Source: Candidatus Puniceispirillum marinum IMCC1322
GTDB taxonomy: Bacteria > Pseudomonadota > Alphaproteobacteria > Puniceispirillales > Puniceispirillaceae
Length of the DNA: 64,000 bases
Reading direction: 5' to 3'
Assembly (NCBI RefSeq): GCF_000024465.1
Contig: NC_014010.1
Coordinates: 62,001-126,000 of the forward strand
The translations under genes were made by a program, and so were the position numbers. The notes under the pieces were generated by a model. It worked only from the letters and a program-made list of their open reading frames with translations, had not been told where the DNA came from and made no database searches. This document shows, in pieces, positions 45,113 through 55,649 of the stretch. Within the stretch, counting starts at the first letter, position 1; each line of letters opens with the position of its first letter.

Positions 45113-47728
45113 ATGTTGAAACATCGTTCTGGCTATATGCCGCCTGCCTATCTGGTGATCGCGGCGCATCTTGATATTAGTATTTTTGATGATCAGACGC
45201 TTGTGACCACGCGTCTCGAGCTGACCAAGAACCCTGATGCGGGGACTGGTGCCAATGAGATGCGTCTCAATGGCCGTGATCTGGAATTAAAACGCCTGTC
45301 TATCGATAATATCGAAATAGCCAAAGATGACTGGCCACTTGATGATGCGGGTATCCATCTGACAAACCTGCCAGAAAGCTGTGTCGTGGAAAGCCTGTCG
45401 GTCTGTCATCCAGAAACAAATACCGCCCTTGAAGGCCTGTATTTGTCGGGTGGGATGTATTGTACCCAGTGCGAGCCAGAAGGTTTCCGGCGTATCGGCT
45501 TTTACCCGGATCGCCCTGATGTGATGACCATATTCACCGTGCGGATCGAGGCGGATATTGCCTATCCGCAATTACTGTCTAATGGCAATCTTGTTGAAAC
45601 AGGTGCGGCCTCGGAAGGTCGGCATTTTGCCGTCTGGCATGACCCGCATCCAAAACCAAGCTATCTTTTCGCCTGTGTTGTTGGTGATCTTGAATGTGCC
45701 GAGGATAACTTTATAACGGCGTCCGGACGTGATGTTGCCCTGCATATCTATGTGGAAAAGGGTAATGTTGGCCTTACAGGTCATGCGATGGATTCGCTTA
45801 AACGTTCAATGAAATGGGATGAAGACCGTTTTGGGTTGGAATATGATCTCGATCTTTTCCAGATTGTTGCCGTTAGCCATTTCAATATGGGCGCAATGGA
45901 AAATAAGGGTCTGAATATCTTTAACAGCAAATTTGTGCTGGCCGATACGAATACGGCAACCGATACCGACCTGCATCGTGTTGAGTCAATTGTGGCGCAT
46001 GAATATTTCCATAATTGGACAGGCAACCGTGTGACCTGTCGCGACTGGTTCCAGCTAACCTTGAAAGAAGGGCTGACAGTTTATCGCGATCAGTGTTTTT
46101 CGGCTGATACACATGATGAAGGCGTGCAACGCGCCGATGATGTCAGCCTGTTACGGGCAGCGCAATTCCCCGAAGACCGAAGTCCCACAGCGCACCCAAT
46201 CCGGCCTGAAAGCTATCGTGAAATCAATAATTTCTATACCGCCACTGTCTATGAAAAAGGCGCTGAAGTGATCCGGATGATGGCGGCGTTTCTGGGCCGT
46301 GATGGTTTCCGCAAAGGGATGGATCTGTATTTCAAACGGCATGATGGTTCGGCGGTGACCTGTGACGATTTTGTCGCCGCACTTGCCGATAGCAATGATA
46401 TTGATCTTTCAGGGTTTGCCCGCTGGTATGAACAAGCAGGCACCCCGCATTTGTCAGTCAAACGTGTGGCTGGCGGGAAAGCGACTATTACCCTCGATTT
46501 TGAACAGACACTGCCAGAAACCGCGGCGAAGACCCCGCGTAATGCAGTACCCATTCCGGTCAGGTTGGGCTTTCTTGATGCGGCAGGACATCCGGTTGCC
46601 ACCAGCTTGACACCCGATGGTGTCAGCGCTGATGAGCATGTGGTTCTGATGCAAACAGCAACGCATCGTCAGTCATTTCATGCGGCGTCTGGGGGTGGTG
46701 ATGTTGCGTTGACGCCAAGTCTATTACGTAATTTTTCGGCACCGGTGGTGCTGGCGGATGACCTTAGCACGGCTGAACGTCTGCATCTCATGGCACATGA
46801 TACGGACCGGTTCAACCGCTGGGATGCAGCCCAAACGCTGGCGGCGGACGCAATCGTTGCCGCGGCAACAGGCGGTAATAGCCTGGATGCCGATGCCGCT
46901 GCCTTGTCTGGTGCCTATCGAAATATTCTGGGTGAAGCTGATTTGCTTGATGCGTTCAAAGCCAGCATGTTTGCCTTGCCTGGGGTATCGGTGCTTGAAA
47001 GTCGTCTTAAACCGGCTGATCCAGTGGCTCTGTATCATGCGCGTATGCGCTTGCAGGCGGCGCTTGGTGATGGTCTGGCGGATATTATTGCCACATATCT
47101 CAAAGATGACGCACGCCATGCGCTGCAAGCCAGTGACGGTGGTCGGGCGTTGCTAAATGCGTTGCTTATGCTTGGCGTAGCGGCGTCAAGCGCTCAGGCC
47201 GAGGACATTGCTGCAGCACAGGTGCTAGACGCGAATATGACCTTGTCGCAAGGGGCTGTCATGGCGCTTAATAACAGTACATCAACAGCGCGCGATGTCG
47301 GGCTTTCGGCCTTTCATGACCGCTGGCTTGATAATCCCCTTGTTATGGAAAAATGGTTCCAGATGGAATCGATGTCGGTTGTTGGTGGCACCGTCGCACG
47401 GCTCAAGACTTTGATGCAACATCCGTCATTTGATCCGAATAACCCGAATAAGTTACGGGCGGTGCTAGGGGCATTTATGTCGGGTAATCCGGTGCATTTT
47501 TATGCTGAGGATGGCTCAGGCTTTGCGTTTATCGCCGATTGTCTGATTGATATTGATAGCCGTAACCCGCAGATTTCGGCGCGTATGGTATTACCACTTA
47601 CCCGCATGTCTGCCTATGATGATCGCCGAAAAGCCCAAATGATGGCGGCCTTGCGCCAGATTGACAACGCTAAGCCATCAAATGATCTTGCCGAAATTGT
47701 TGAAAAGACATTGGCCGCAAACAGCTAG
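45113..47728 (+). CDS. pepN: Aminopeptidase N
   Basis: 871-residue M1 metallo-aminopeptidase that trims N-terminal residues from peptides. GAMEN (about residues 262-266) binds the substrate N-terminus, HEYFHNWTGNRV (about 295-306) supplies two zinc His plus the catalytic Glu, and the downstream third ligand Glu lies in LKEGLTVYRD (about 318). The C-terminal alpha/superhelical domain is complete. Length matches the E. coli-type PepN. It starts two bases after gcrA's stop. Confidence 0.95.
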   Translation: MLKHRSGYMPPAYLVIAAHLDISIFDDQTLVTTRLELTKNPDAGTGANEMRLNGRDLELKRLSIDNIEIAKDDWPLDDAGIHLTNLPESCVVESLSVCHPETNTALEGLYLSGGMYCTQCEPEGFRRIGFYPDRPDVMTIFTVRIEADIAYPQLLSNGNLVETGAASEGRHFAVWHDPHPKPSYLFACVVGDLECAEDNFITASGRDVALHIYVEKGNVGLTGHAMDSLKRSMKWDEDRFGLEYDLDLFQIVAVSHFNMGAMENKGLNIFNSKFVLADTNTATDTDLHRVESIVAHEYFHNWTGNRVTCRDWFQLTLKEGLTVYRDQCFSADTHDEGVQRADDVSLLRAAQFPEDRSPTAHPIRPESYREINNFYTATVYEKGAEVIRMMAAFLGRDGFRKGMDLYFKRHDGSAVTCDDFVAALADSNDIDLSGFARWYEQAGTPHLSVKRVAGGKATITLDFEQTLPETAAKTPRNAVPIPVRLGFLDAAGHPVATSLTPDGVSADEHVVLMQTATHRQSFHAASGGGDVALTPSLLRNFSAPVVLADDLSTAERLHLMAHDTDRFNRWDAAQTLAADAIVAAATGGNSLDADAAALSGAYRNILGEADLLDAFKASMFALPGVSVLESRLKPADPVALYHARMRLQAALGDGLADIIATYLKDDARHALQASDGGRALLNALLMLGVAASSAQAEDIAAAQVLDANMTLSQGAVMALNNSTSTARDVGLSAFHDRWLDNPLVMEKWFQMESMSVVGGTVARLKTLMQHPSFDPNNPNKLRAVLGAFMSGNPVHFYAEDGSGFAFIADCLIDIDSRNPQISARMVLPLTRMSAYDDRRKAQMMAALRQIDNAKPSNDLAEIVEKTLAANS

Positions 47729-47755
47729 CTAGACACTAGATTGACCCTGCAAGAA

Positions 47756-49156
47756 CTAGCGCCGCAAGAAAGCCGGTATATGGCCTGTTGCTTCCAGCGT
47801 ATCGCCTTGGCAGTCAGGTGGTGACGGTAATTCGTCTTTAGTGTTGCCGTTACGGTTTTTCTGGCGCGGCTCTTTGGTGTTATGATCTTTTGGCTTGGTT
47901 GAGGAAGCTGGTTTTTTATCAGCCTTTGTGCTGACTTTATCAGCTTCTTTAGCCGCGGGTTTTTTACCACGACCGGCGGGTTTTTTATCAGTGTCTTTCG
48001 CCGTTGATGTTTTGGTCTCGCTTGCGTCGTCGCCAGCATCTCCAACAAGCGGAATTGTCTTGCCGATCAGGCTTTCGATAGCGCTGATATAGCGTTTATC
48101 ATCCTTGCCAGCGGCAATCGTAAAGGCGCGGCCAGATTTGCCTGCACGCCCCGTACGGCCGATGCGGTGGACATAATCTTCGGCATTCATCGGGACATCA
48201 AAATTAAATACATGGCTGAGGCCAGCGATATCAAGACCACGGGCGGCGACATCCGAGGCAATCAATAAAGGTACTTCGCCTTTTTTGAATTTATCCAGCG
48301 CTTCCAGACGGGCTGACTGGGTCATGTCACCATGCATCGCCACTGCCGAAAACTCATGTTTTGTCAGCGATTTTACCAAGGTTGAAATATCGCGTTTCCG
48401 GTTACAGAAGATAACCGCATTTTTAACCGTTTCCACCCGCAATAAGTCACGCAGAACGGCCCGTTTGCTTTTCACGTCAGTCCATTGCAGATGTTGCGCC
48501 ACGGTATCGGCTGTTGATGCAGGGGGGGCAACCTCGATGATTTTCGGATTGCTCACAAATTTATGGCTGATTTTATGAATGTCATCCGACAAAGTTGCCG
48601 AGAAAAACAGCGTCTGACGCAAAGGTGGCAGCAAGCTGACAATGCGCTCAACATCGGGGATAAAGCCCATATCAAGCATGCGATCAGCTTCGTCAATCAC
48701 CAAAACTTTAACATCATTCAGCATGACCTTGCCACGTTCAAAATGGTCAAGCAAACGACCCGGCGTTGCGATCAGCACATCTACACCCTTATCAAGCGCG
48801 GTATTCTGATCGGAAAAGCTGACGCCACCAATCAAAAGCGCCATATTCAATTTGTGATGGGTGCTGAATTTCTCAAAGGATTCGGCGACCTGGGCAGCAA
48901 GTTCGCGTGTTGGTGCCAGAATGAGTGAGCGTGGCATTCGCGCTTTGGCGCGGCCTGATGCCAATATATCGATCATTGGCAAGGTAAAGGATGCGGTTTT
49001 ACCCGTGCCAGTCTGGGCTGAACCCAAAATATCACGACCCATCAATATGATAGGGATCGATTTCTCTTGAATAGGGGTGGGGCTTTCATAACCTAATTCG
49101 GCTACAGCCTGACTAAGCTCATCACTGAGACCGAGGTCAGAAAATTTCAAGGACAA
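47756..49156 (-). CDS. DEAD-box RNA helicase (RhlE-like)
   Basis: 466-residue ATP-dependent RNA helicase. Q motif (FSDLGLSDELSQAVAELGY), Walker A AQTGTGKT (about residues 46-53), DEAD at about 153, SAT at about 185 and HRIGRTGRAG near 330 are intact. From about residue 385 to the end there is a low-complexity Lys/Asp/Ser tail (TDKKPAGRGKKPAAKEAD and so on), typical of RhlE-like enzymes that bind RNA through a basic tail. It converges on the aminopeptidase gene. Confidence 0.93.
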   Translation of the reverse strand: MSLKFSDLGLSDELSQAVAELGYESPTPIQEKSIPIILMGRDILGSAQTGTGKTASFTLPMIDILASGRAKARMPRSLILAPTRELAAQVAESFEKFSTHHKLNMALLIGGVSFSDQNTALDKGVDVLIATPGRLLDHFERGKVMLNDVKVLVIDEADRMLDMGFIPDVERIVSLLPPLRQTLFFSATLSDDIHKISHKFVSNPKIIEVAPPASTADTVAQHLQWTDVKSKRAVLRDLLRVETVKNAVIFCNRKRDISTLVKSLTKHEFSAVAMHGDMTQSARLEALDKFKKGEVPLLIASDVAARGLDIAGLSHVFNFDVPMNAEDYVHRIGRTGRAGKSGRAFTIAAGKDDKRYISAIESLIGKTIPLVGDAGDDASETKTSTAKDTDKKPAGRGKKPAAKEADKVSTKADKKPASSTKPKDHNTKEPRQKNRNGNTKDELPSPPDCQGDTLEATGHIPAFLRR

Positions 49157-49280
49157 CTTCCTTTGAACATTTAATAAGGCGGATAAGGCATAGCAGAAAA
49201 TTCTGCTATCAAACTATCTGATGCGGTGATACAGAGGAAACGCCGCAAGGTCAATCTTTCATTCAGATAAGCCGCATGAC

Positions 49281-49994
49281 ATGACCCCATTTACCCCCAT
49301 TTTCATTCCGGGTTTGCTATGTACCGCAGATTTGTTTGCCGCCCAGCTTGCCCATTTAGACACCACGCAAAGACTGTTCAAAGTCGCCGATACATCACAA
49401 GAGGACACTATTACCGCTATGGCTGGACGGGCGCTGGCGATGGCTGATGGCATGTTGCTGCCGGTCGGTTTGTCGATGGGAGGCTATGTAGCACTGGAAA
49501 TGGCACGCCGCGCGCCAGACCGGATTGCGGGATTGGCATTATTGAATACCACTTGCCGGATTGATAGTGCGGCACATCGCAGACAGCGTGAACAAGCTAT
49601 CAATTTGGCGCATAGTGACCGTTTCAAAGGGGTAACACGGCATCTTTTACCCCGCTTGTTATCGCCAGATGCGGTGAATGATCCGCATATAGCCCGCCGC
49701 GTGCTGAAAATGGCTGATGATATTGGCCGGCAAACCTTCATCCAGCAACAGACCGCGATCCTTGGTCGGCAAGATCAAAGCGAGATATTGCGGGCATTCA
49801 GACAGCCGATATTGATTTTATGTGGCACGCTTGATGTGCTGACACCGCCCAAGCTATCTGCAGAAATGGCTGCCCTGTGCCCACATGCTGATTATCGCTT
49901 ATTGGACGGCGTCGGGCATTTATCCTCGATGGAAGCCGAAAGCGCGGTTATTGACGCCTTGCAGGCTTTGTTTGATAGGGTTGATGCGGCCTAG
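49281..49994 (+). CDS. Alpha/beta hydrolase
   Basis: 237-residue cytoplasmic alpha/beta hydrolase. The nucleophile lies in GLSMGGYVALEM (about residue 66-77), the acid in CGTLDVLTPP (about 178-187) and the histidine in GVGHLSSME (about 212-220). A carboxylesterase/BioH-like hydrolysis of small esters is likely; substrate unknown. The start ATG 49281 has no strong site. It converges with parE, 7 bp apart. Confidence 0.82.
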   Translation: MTPFTPIFIPGLLCTADLFAAQLAHLDTTQRLFKVADTSQEDTITAMAGRALAMADGMLLPVGLSMGGYVALEMARRAPDRIAGLALLNTTCRIDSAAHRRQREQAINLAHSDRFKGVTRHLLPRLLSPDAVNDPHIARRVLKMADDIGRQTFIQQQTAILGRQDQSEILRAFRQPILILCGTLDVLTPPKLSAEMAALCPHADYRLLDGVGHLSSMEAESAVIDALQALFDRVDAA

Positions 49995-50001
49995 CTGGCG
50001 G

Positions 50002-51990
50002 TTAAACGTCCAGATTGGCTAGTGCATCTTCGGCATGATCGCGGATATAGCCAAAACGCAGTTCAGCCTTTTTGCCCATAAGCGTATTGACCAGCTGATC
50101 GGTGGTGCGTCGCAGATCAGCGCCAATGCTGTCACGTTGTGGCAATTCAACCTTTAGCAGGCGACGACTTGCCGGATTCATGGTGGTTTCCTTGAGCTGG
50201 GCTGGGGGCATTTCACCAAGTCCCTTAAAGCGGCTGATATCGATTTTGCCGCGTTTGTCAAAACCAGTTTCCAACAATGTGTCTCGCTGGGCATCATCCA
50301 GCGCATAAAGCGTTTTGCCACCCTGATTAATACGATAAAGCGGGGGCTGGGCAAGATAGAGCCGACCTGCTTCGATCAATTGGGGCATTTCACGATAGAA
50401 ATAGGTCATCAGCAAGGCAGCAATATGGGCGCCATCGACATCGGCATCTGTCATGATGACAACACGCCCATAGCGTAGATCATCGACTTTGAAGTCCTTG
50501 CCTGGGCGCACGCCAAGCGCCAACGCCAGATCGGATAGTTCCTGATTGCCGCTGAGTTTTTCAACCGTTGCGCTGGCGACATTCAAAATCTTGCCGCGTA
50601 GAGGCAAAACGGCCTGCGTTTTACGATTACGGGCCTGTTTTGCCGAACCGCCCGCCGAGTCCCCCTCGACAAGGAATAATTCGGTCAGATCAAGATCGTT
50701 TGAAGTGCAGTCAGCCAGCTTGCCTGGCAGGCGCAGACGGCGTGTTGCCGATTTACGCGCCACTTCCTTTTCCTTTTTGCGCCGCTTGCGTTCTTCGGCG
50801 CGTTCAATAGCGGCCTCTAGCAGAAAATTGGCGCGTGCCGAGTCGGCAGATAGCCAATGTTCAAAGCGATCGCGCACCGCCTGTTCGGTCATGCGGGTAG
50901 CATCGGTTGACACAAGCCGGTCTTTGGTCTGGCCCTGAAACTGCGGATCGCGCAAAAATACCGACAGCATGACGCCGGTATTGGCCAGCACATCATCGGC
51001 GGTCAGGTCAGCCGCTTTGCGGTTGCCCGCCAGATCACCATAATTACGCAAGGCACGCACGATCGCCTGACGAAAGCCGGTTTCATGCGTGCCGCCCGAT
51101 GGCGTTGGCACCGTGTTACAATAGGAATGGAAAAAACCATCTTCGCCGGCACCAAGCCAAGTGATCGCCCATTCGAATTTCTGCCCGTCAAGCTCGGCAA
51201 TTTCGGCAAAAGGCGTTGAAACCATCAATGCCTTGTCGCGGGTCACATCATTCAGATAATCGGCAAGTCCGCCCGGATAATGCAGCACAGCTTCGGCTGG
51301 CACCGGATCATTATCCGCCAATAAGGCCGGATCGCATTGCCATCTGATTTCGACGCCAGCAAACAAATAGGCCTTTGACCGCGCCATCCGGTATAAGGTG
51401 GACGGGCGGAAATGCGCCTTTTCCCCAAAGATTTCAGTGTCAGGCGTAAAGGTCACCGTGGTGCCGCGACGGTTTGGTGCGCCGCCGATTTCGGTCAACG
51501 CGTCCAAAGGCTTGCCGCGTGAAAATGATTGCTGATACAGCTTTTTGTCGCGGGCGATTTCAACCAACAGCGCGCTTGATAGCGCATTCACCACCGACGC
51601 GCCAACCCCATGCAGACCACCAGATGTTGCATAGGATTTGCCGGAAAACTTACCCCCCGCATGCAAGGTTGTCATAATCACCTCAACAGCGGATTTGTCG
51701 GGAAATTTGGGATGATTACCCGTTGGCATGCCGCGGCCATTATCGCGGATCGACAAGGTCGTGGCAGATTCGAGATGAAAATCAATGCGGTTGGCATGCC
51801 CCGCGACTGCCTCATCCATCGAATTATCGAGAATTTCAGCCGCCAGATGATGATAGGCGCGCTCGTCGGTGCCGCCAATATACATGCCCGGCCGGTGGCG
51901 CACAGGCTCCAGCCCTTCAAGCACCTCAATATTCGACGCATCGTAATTGTCATCGGATGCCGCATTGCCAAACAGGTCAGACATATTCAT
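50002..51990 (-). CDS. parE: DNA topoisomerase IV subunit B
   Basis: 662-residue GHKL ATPase/TOPRIM subunit of topoisomerase IV, decatenating chromosomes with ParC. IEVLEGLEPVRHRPGMYIG (about residues 21-39) and EILDNSMDEA (about 52-61) form the ATP site; TOPRIM motifs ELFLVEGDSAGGSAKQARNR (about 428) and TDADVDGAHI (about 507) are intact. The short length and the absence of the GyrB C-terminal insert favour ParE over GyrB. The start is ATG 51990 or 51984. Confidence 0.92.
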   Translation of the reverse strand: MNMSDLFGNAASDDNYDASNIEVLEGLEPVRHRPGMYIGGTDERAYHHLAAEILDNSMDEAVAGHANRIDFHLESATTLSIRDNGRGMPTGNHPKFPDKSAVEVIMTTLHAGGKFSGKSYATSGGLHGVGASVVNALSSALLVEIARDKKLYQQSFSRGKPLDALTEIGGAPNRRGTTVTFTPDTEIFGEKAHFRPSTLYRMARSKAYLFAGVEIRWQCDPALLADNDPVPAEAVLHYPGGLADYLNDVTRDKALMVSTPFAEIAELDGQKFEWAITWLGAGEDGFFHSYCNTVPTPSGGTHETGFRQAIVRALRNYGDLAGNRKAADLTADDVLANTGVMLSVFLRDPQFQGQTKDRLVSTDATRMTEQAVRDRFEHWLSADSARANFLLEAAIERAEERKRRKKEKEVARKSATRRLRLPGKLADCTSNDLDLTELFLVEGDSAGGSAKQARNRKTQAVLPLRGKILNVASATVEKLSGNQELSDLALALGVRPGKDFKVDDLRYGRVVIMTDADVDGAHIAALLMTYFYREMPQLIEAGRLYLAQPPLYRINQGGKTLYALDDAQRDTLLETGFDKRGKIDISRFKGLGEMPPAQLKETTMNPASRRLLKVELPQRDSIGADLRRTTDQLVNTLMGKKAELRFGYIRDHAEDALANLDV

Positions 51991-52163
51991 CTCATATCAG
52001 GTTGAAACAGAATGCGGTCAGGCCGCCATCTGCAAGGTTTTCCATTACTACCGTATCTTGCGATGAATATAAAGCCTTACCGCCATATATGGCGTTGATG
52101 GGGTTAACGTTTTTTTAAAGTTTGGTTGTTATCCTAGCTTTCACATTATTTTGGGAGACATCA

Positions 52164-52646
52164 ATGTCATTGAAACAACAACATGGTGCCGTGGCGGCAT
52201 TATTTATATTGGCCGGGTGTGCATCCGAGTCAGCCAGTATTGATATTTCCGGCTATGCACCGGTGATCGATGTGAAGGGGCAGGGCTATGATGTTGCTTC
52301 CTATCATCAAGATCTGGATGAATGTCGCATGTTGGGGATGCGGGTGCAGACAAGCTATGAAGCGCAACGCAAAAAGGAAATTGAGGATGCGCAGAAATCG
52401 GCACTGATTGGAGCGCTGGCTGGTGCTGTTCTTGGTCAGGTTGTTGGCGATACCAACGATTATCATACGGGGCGTTCGGCTACTGCTGGGGCAATTTATG
52501 GTGGTGCAATCGGCGCGGCGTCAGGTGCTAGTAACATTGACTATTCAAGAACTATTGCCAAGTTTGGCCCAACCGGCGTTGTTGACAGATGCATGAGAGA
52601 CCGTGGCTATAAAATCCTATCTGCCGAGGGCTTTGGCGGAGGGTAA
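52164..52646 (+). CDS. Glycine-zipper outer-membrane lipoprotein
   Basis: 160 residues with a lipobox (ILAGC, Cys near residue 18), so it is lipidated after cleavage by signal peptidase II. The middle contains a glycine-zipper, ALIGALAGAVLGQVVGD and GAIYGGAIGAASGAS, that resembles the OmpA/17-kDa rickettsial antigen type of membrane-inserting segment. The C-terminus has CMRDRGYKI, a common ending in this family. The start is ATG 52164 after GGGAGA. It is followed 5 bp later by a secreted-protein gene. Confidence 0.8.
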   Translation: MSLKQQHGAVAALFILAGCASESASIDISGYAPVIDVKGQGYDVASYHQDLDECRMLGMRVQTSYEAQRKKEIEDAQKSALIGALAGAVLGQVVGDTNDYHTGRSATAGAIYGGAIGAASGASNIDYSRTIAKFGPTGVVDRCMRDRGYKILSAEGFGGG

Positions 52647-52651
52647 AAGGA

Positions 52652-53224
52652 ATGTTCAGAATTACTGCTCTTTTCAGCATCTTCATGGTGTGTCTGTTTA
52701 TTCTTCCAAAGTTGGCAATGGCTGAAACAGTCATCCGAACTCATAAAGATTGGCAGGTGAGGTTGATCACTGATGATTTTACCGATGAAACAAGTGTTAT
52801 TTTAAATACAATTATTGAGGATATTGAAGAAGATTTTTCGCGCAAACGCGGCATTGTTCTTATCGGTTCACAATTTTCAAACAAAAAAACCGAGGATATG
52901 CTTGTCATCAAGTGTGACCAGGCAAATACAAAACCCTATGTCGTCATTCTAACCAACGAGAGGGTAAATGGTGATGGCACGCGTAATATTGAATATCGCG
53001 TGGATAAAAGGCCACCACAAAAGACATTAATGAAGACAAATGAAAACTATCTGATGGTGTTTAACCATCGAAAAGCTAGCCAGTTTATAAGTAACATTCG
53101 ATCTGGAAAGATGCTTATCGGTCGGTCAAGTGATAGGGAATCAGGTCTCATAAAATTCAAAATTCCGATTGAAGGGTTCAATGATATTGAGAGTGAACTT
53201 TATCGTTATTGCAAACCGCATTAA
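52652..53224 (+). CDS. Secreted protein, unrecognised family
   Basis: 190 residues with a signal peptide (residues 1-24, ending MA-E). The mature part is Lys/Asp/Ile rich, with no membrane segment or known motif; two cysteines (VIKCDQ, YRYCKPH) could form a disulfide. The gene is more AT-rich than its neighbours. It follows the glycine-zipper lipoprotein by 5 bp and is probably co-expressed, so an envelope role is likely. No function is proposed. Confidence 0.6.
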   Translation: MFRITALFSIFMVCLFILPKLAMAETVIRTHKDWQVRLITDDFTDETSVILNTIIEDIEEDFSRKRGIVLIGSQFSNKKTEDMLVIKCDQANTKPYVVILTNERVNGDGTRNIEYRVDKRPPQKTLMKTNENYLMVFNHRKASQFISNIRSGKMLIGRSSDRESGLIKFKIPIEGFNDIESELYRYCKPH

Positions 53225-53537
53225 ATGTCTGCATGAACACTGACCATGATGTGCTTATCGGTCAGGGTGATGGTGCATGGATTGTCACTTCGGTTTTGTA
53301 ACTAGATCATCCATGACTGTGGGCTTTTAAGCAAGCATGGCCAAGGTCACATGATGTTTTCAGTCGGCTATGCAAAGCTTGTCGCTCATCATTGGTCAGA
53401 TTTTTTAATCGTAGTGACATGAATAAGTTTTAAATTGTTTAACAGTTTATCCAAATAAAACCCCCGAACCGCAAAGGCGATCCGGGGGTTTCGTTCAGGC
53501 TGTTTATTCGGCGTAATGCAGAATTAAGTAATGCCTA
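53225..53537. other. Intergenic region before glnA terminator
   Basis: 313 bp between the secreted-protein gene and the convergent glnA. It holds the glnA terminator near its right end; otherwise I see no ORF, RNA gene or repeat. Confidence 0.6.
53457..53491 (-). terminator. Rho-independent terminator of glnA
   Basis: Stem CCCCCG / CGGGGG with a 16-nt loop, 47 bp past the glnA stop. On the minus strand it is followed by TTTTATTTGG; it also reads as a hairpin with T-run on the plus strand, so it may be bidirectional. Confidence 0.85.
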
Positions 53538-54947
53538 TTAGTATGAGTAATACATCTGGAATTCGACTGGATGCGGTGTGTGCTCGAGTGCGATGACTTC
53601 TTCCATCTTGAGCTCGATATAGGCATCGATCTGTTCGTCGGTAAATACGTTACCTGCGGTCAGATAGGCACGATCAGCGTCAAGTGACTCAAGCGCTTCA
53701 CGCAAAGATGCACATACTGTCGGGATCTGCTTTAGCTCTTCGGCAGGCAGATCATACAAGTCTTTGTCCATGGCATCGCCCGGGTGGATCTTGTTCTGGA
53801 TACCGTCAAGGCCAGCCATCAGCATGGCCGAGAAGGCCAGATATGGGTTCGCGGTTGCATCCGGGAAGCGGACTTCGACACGCTTGCCATTTGGCGAATT
53901 CACATGCGGAATACGACATGATGCAGACCGGTTCTTTGACGAATAGGCCAGCAACACAGGGGCTTCATAACCCGGGATCAGACGCTTGTAGCTGTTGGTT
54001 GATGCGTTGGTGAAAGCGTTCAATGACTTGGCATGCTTGATGATGCCGCCAATGTAGTAAAGCGCACTTTCAGACAGGTCAGCATAGCCATTGCCCGCAA
54101 ACAGAGGCTTGCCATCTGTCCAGAGTGACTGGTGCACATGCATGCCTGAGCCGTTATCGCCAGCGATCGGCTTTGGCAGGAAGGTTGCCGTCACGCCATA
54201 GGCATGGGCAACCTGATGCACGGCATATTTATATAGCTGCATATTGTCAGCCGTTTCAAGCAAGGTGCCGAACTTCACACCCAACTCATGCTGTGACGGC
54301 GCCACTTCATGGTGATGCTTTTCAACGCTAACACCCATACCAGCCATGACAGTCAGCATTTCGCCACGGATATCCTGGCCGCTATCAAGCGGGGGAACCG
54401 GAAAATAGCCGCCTTTGACGCCCGGACGGTGACCCATATTGCCTTCGGGATAGTCGGTGGCGCCGTTATAAGGGCCTTCGACTGAATCGACCTGATACAT
54501 GGCACGATTCATTGAGACGTCGATTTTGACATCTTCAAAGATAAAGAATTCGGCTTCTGGTCCAAAGAAAGCAGTATCGGCAATGCCGAGACCTTCCATA
54601 TGGGTCAAAGCGGCCTTTGCTGTTCCGCGTGGGTCGCGCGAATAGGCGGCACCTGAACCTGGTTCCAGCACGTCACAGAACAATGCCAAAGTCGGCTGGG
54701 CAAAGAACGGGTCGATATAGGCGCGATACAGGTCAGGCATCAAGGTCATATCGGACTCATTGATGGCTTTCCAGCCTGCGATTGACGAACCGTCAAACAT
54801 GAAGCCTTCGGCCAATGTTTCTTCATCGATTGTGTCGATATGCTGGGTTACATGCTGCATCTTGCCGCGCGGGTCGGTAAAGCGCAGATCAACATAGGTA
54901 ATATCATTTTCACGGATCATTTCCATGATAGCTTTTGCGTCAGACAT
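53538..54947 (-). CDS. glnA: Glutamine synthetase type I
   Basis: 469-residue dodecameric GSI, making glutamine from glutamate and ammonia. [19 protein letters not shown] (about residues 48-66), [10 protein letters not shown] (about 131), [12 protein letters not shown] (about 209-220), the [15 protein letters not shown] loop (about 260-274) and the adenylylation site in LYDLPAEEL (about 397) are intact, so it is a regulated biosynthetic enzyme. glnB lies 97 bp upstream in the same direction, the usual alphaproteobacterial glnB-glnA operon. Confidence 0.97.
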   Translation of the reverse strand: MSDAKAIMEMIRENDITYVDLRFTDPRGKMQHVTQHIDTIDEETLAEGFMFDGSSIAGWKAINESDMTLMPDLYRAYIDPFFAQPTLALFCDVLEPGSGAAYSRDPRGTAKAALTHMEGLGIADTAFFGPEAEFFIFEDVKIDVSMNRAMYQVDSVEGPYNGATDYPEGNMGHRPGVKGGYFPVPPLDSGQDIRGEMLTVMAGMGVSVEKHHHEVAPSQHELGVKFGTLLETADNMQLYKYAVHQVAHAYGVTATFLPKPIAGDNGSGMHVHQSLWTDGKPLFAGNGYADLSESALYYIGGIIKHAKSLNAFTNASTNSYKRLIPGYEAPVLLAYSSKNRSASCRIPHVNSPNGKRVEVRFPDATANPYLAFSAMLMAGLDGIQNKIHPGDAMDKDLYDLPAEELKQIPTVCASLREALESLDADRAYLTAGNVFTDEQIDAYIELKMEEVIALEHTPHPVEFQMYYSY

Positions 54948-54974
54948 ACTGGAATCCTTTCATGTCTTTGGTCA

Positions 54975-55032
54975 TTTGCCTGTGGTTTGATATAGGCAAA
55001 ATAAGGTCATATCCGGCAAGATATCCCGCCGG
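54975..55032 (-). promoter_or_regulatory. glnB-glnA intercistronic stem-loops
   Basis: Two inverted repeats in the gap: TTTGCCT/AGGCAAA at 54975-54981/54994-55000 (7-bp arms, 12-nt loop) and CCGGC/GCCGG at 55013-55017/55028-55032 with a 10-nt loop. They may stabilise the glnB message or set the glnB:glnA ratio. No U-run. Confidence 0.4.
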
Positions 55033-55044
55033 GGTTTACATAGA

Positions 55045-55437
<393 letters not shown>

Positions 55438-55649
55438 TCACATATAAAGCGTCTGATTTGGATTGCATTTCCCATAATAGCGTCAGATCACTTATTTAAC
55501 TGACACATAGTCTTGTGTTATGCGTGTCTAAACAAGACGGGCTTGGTTCTAGACTTATGGGTGATGACTGATTTTCAAGAAATTGACTATAGATTAAGCA
55601 GGTTGCTTAAATTTTGTGCAAAGTTGGCTCTGGCTGATTTCATTCAGCT

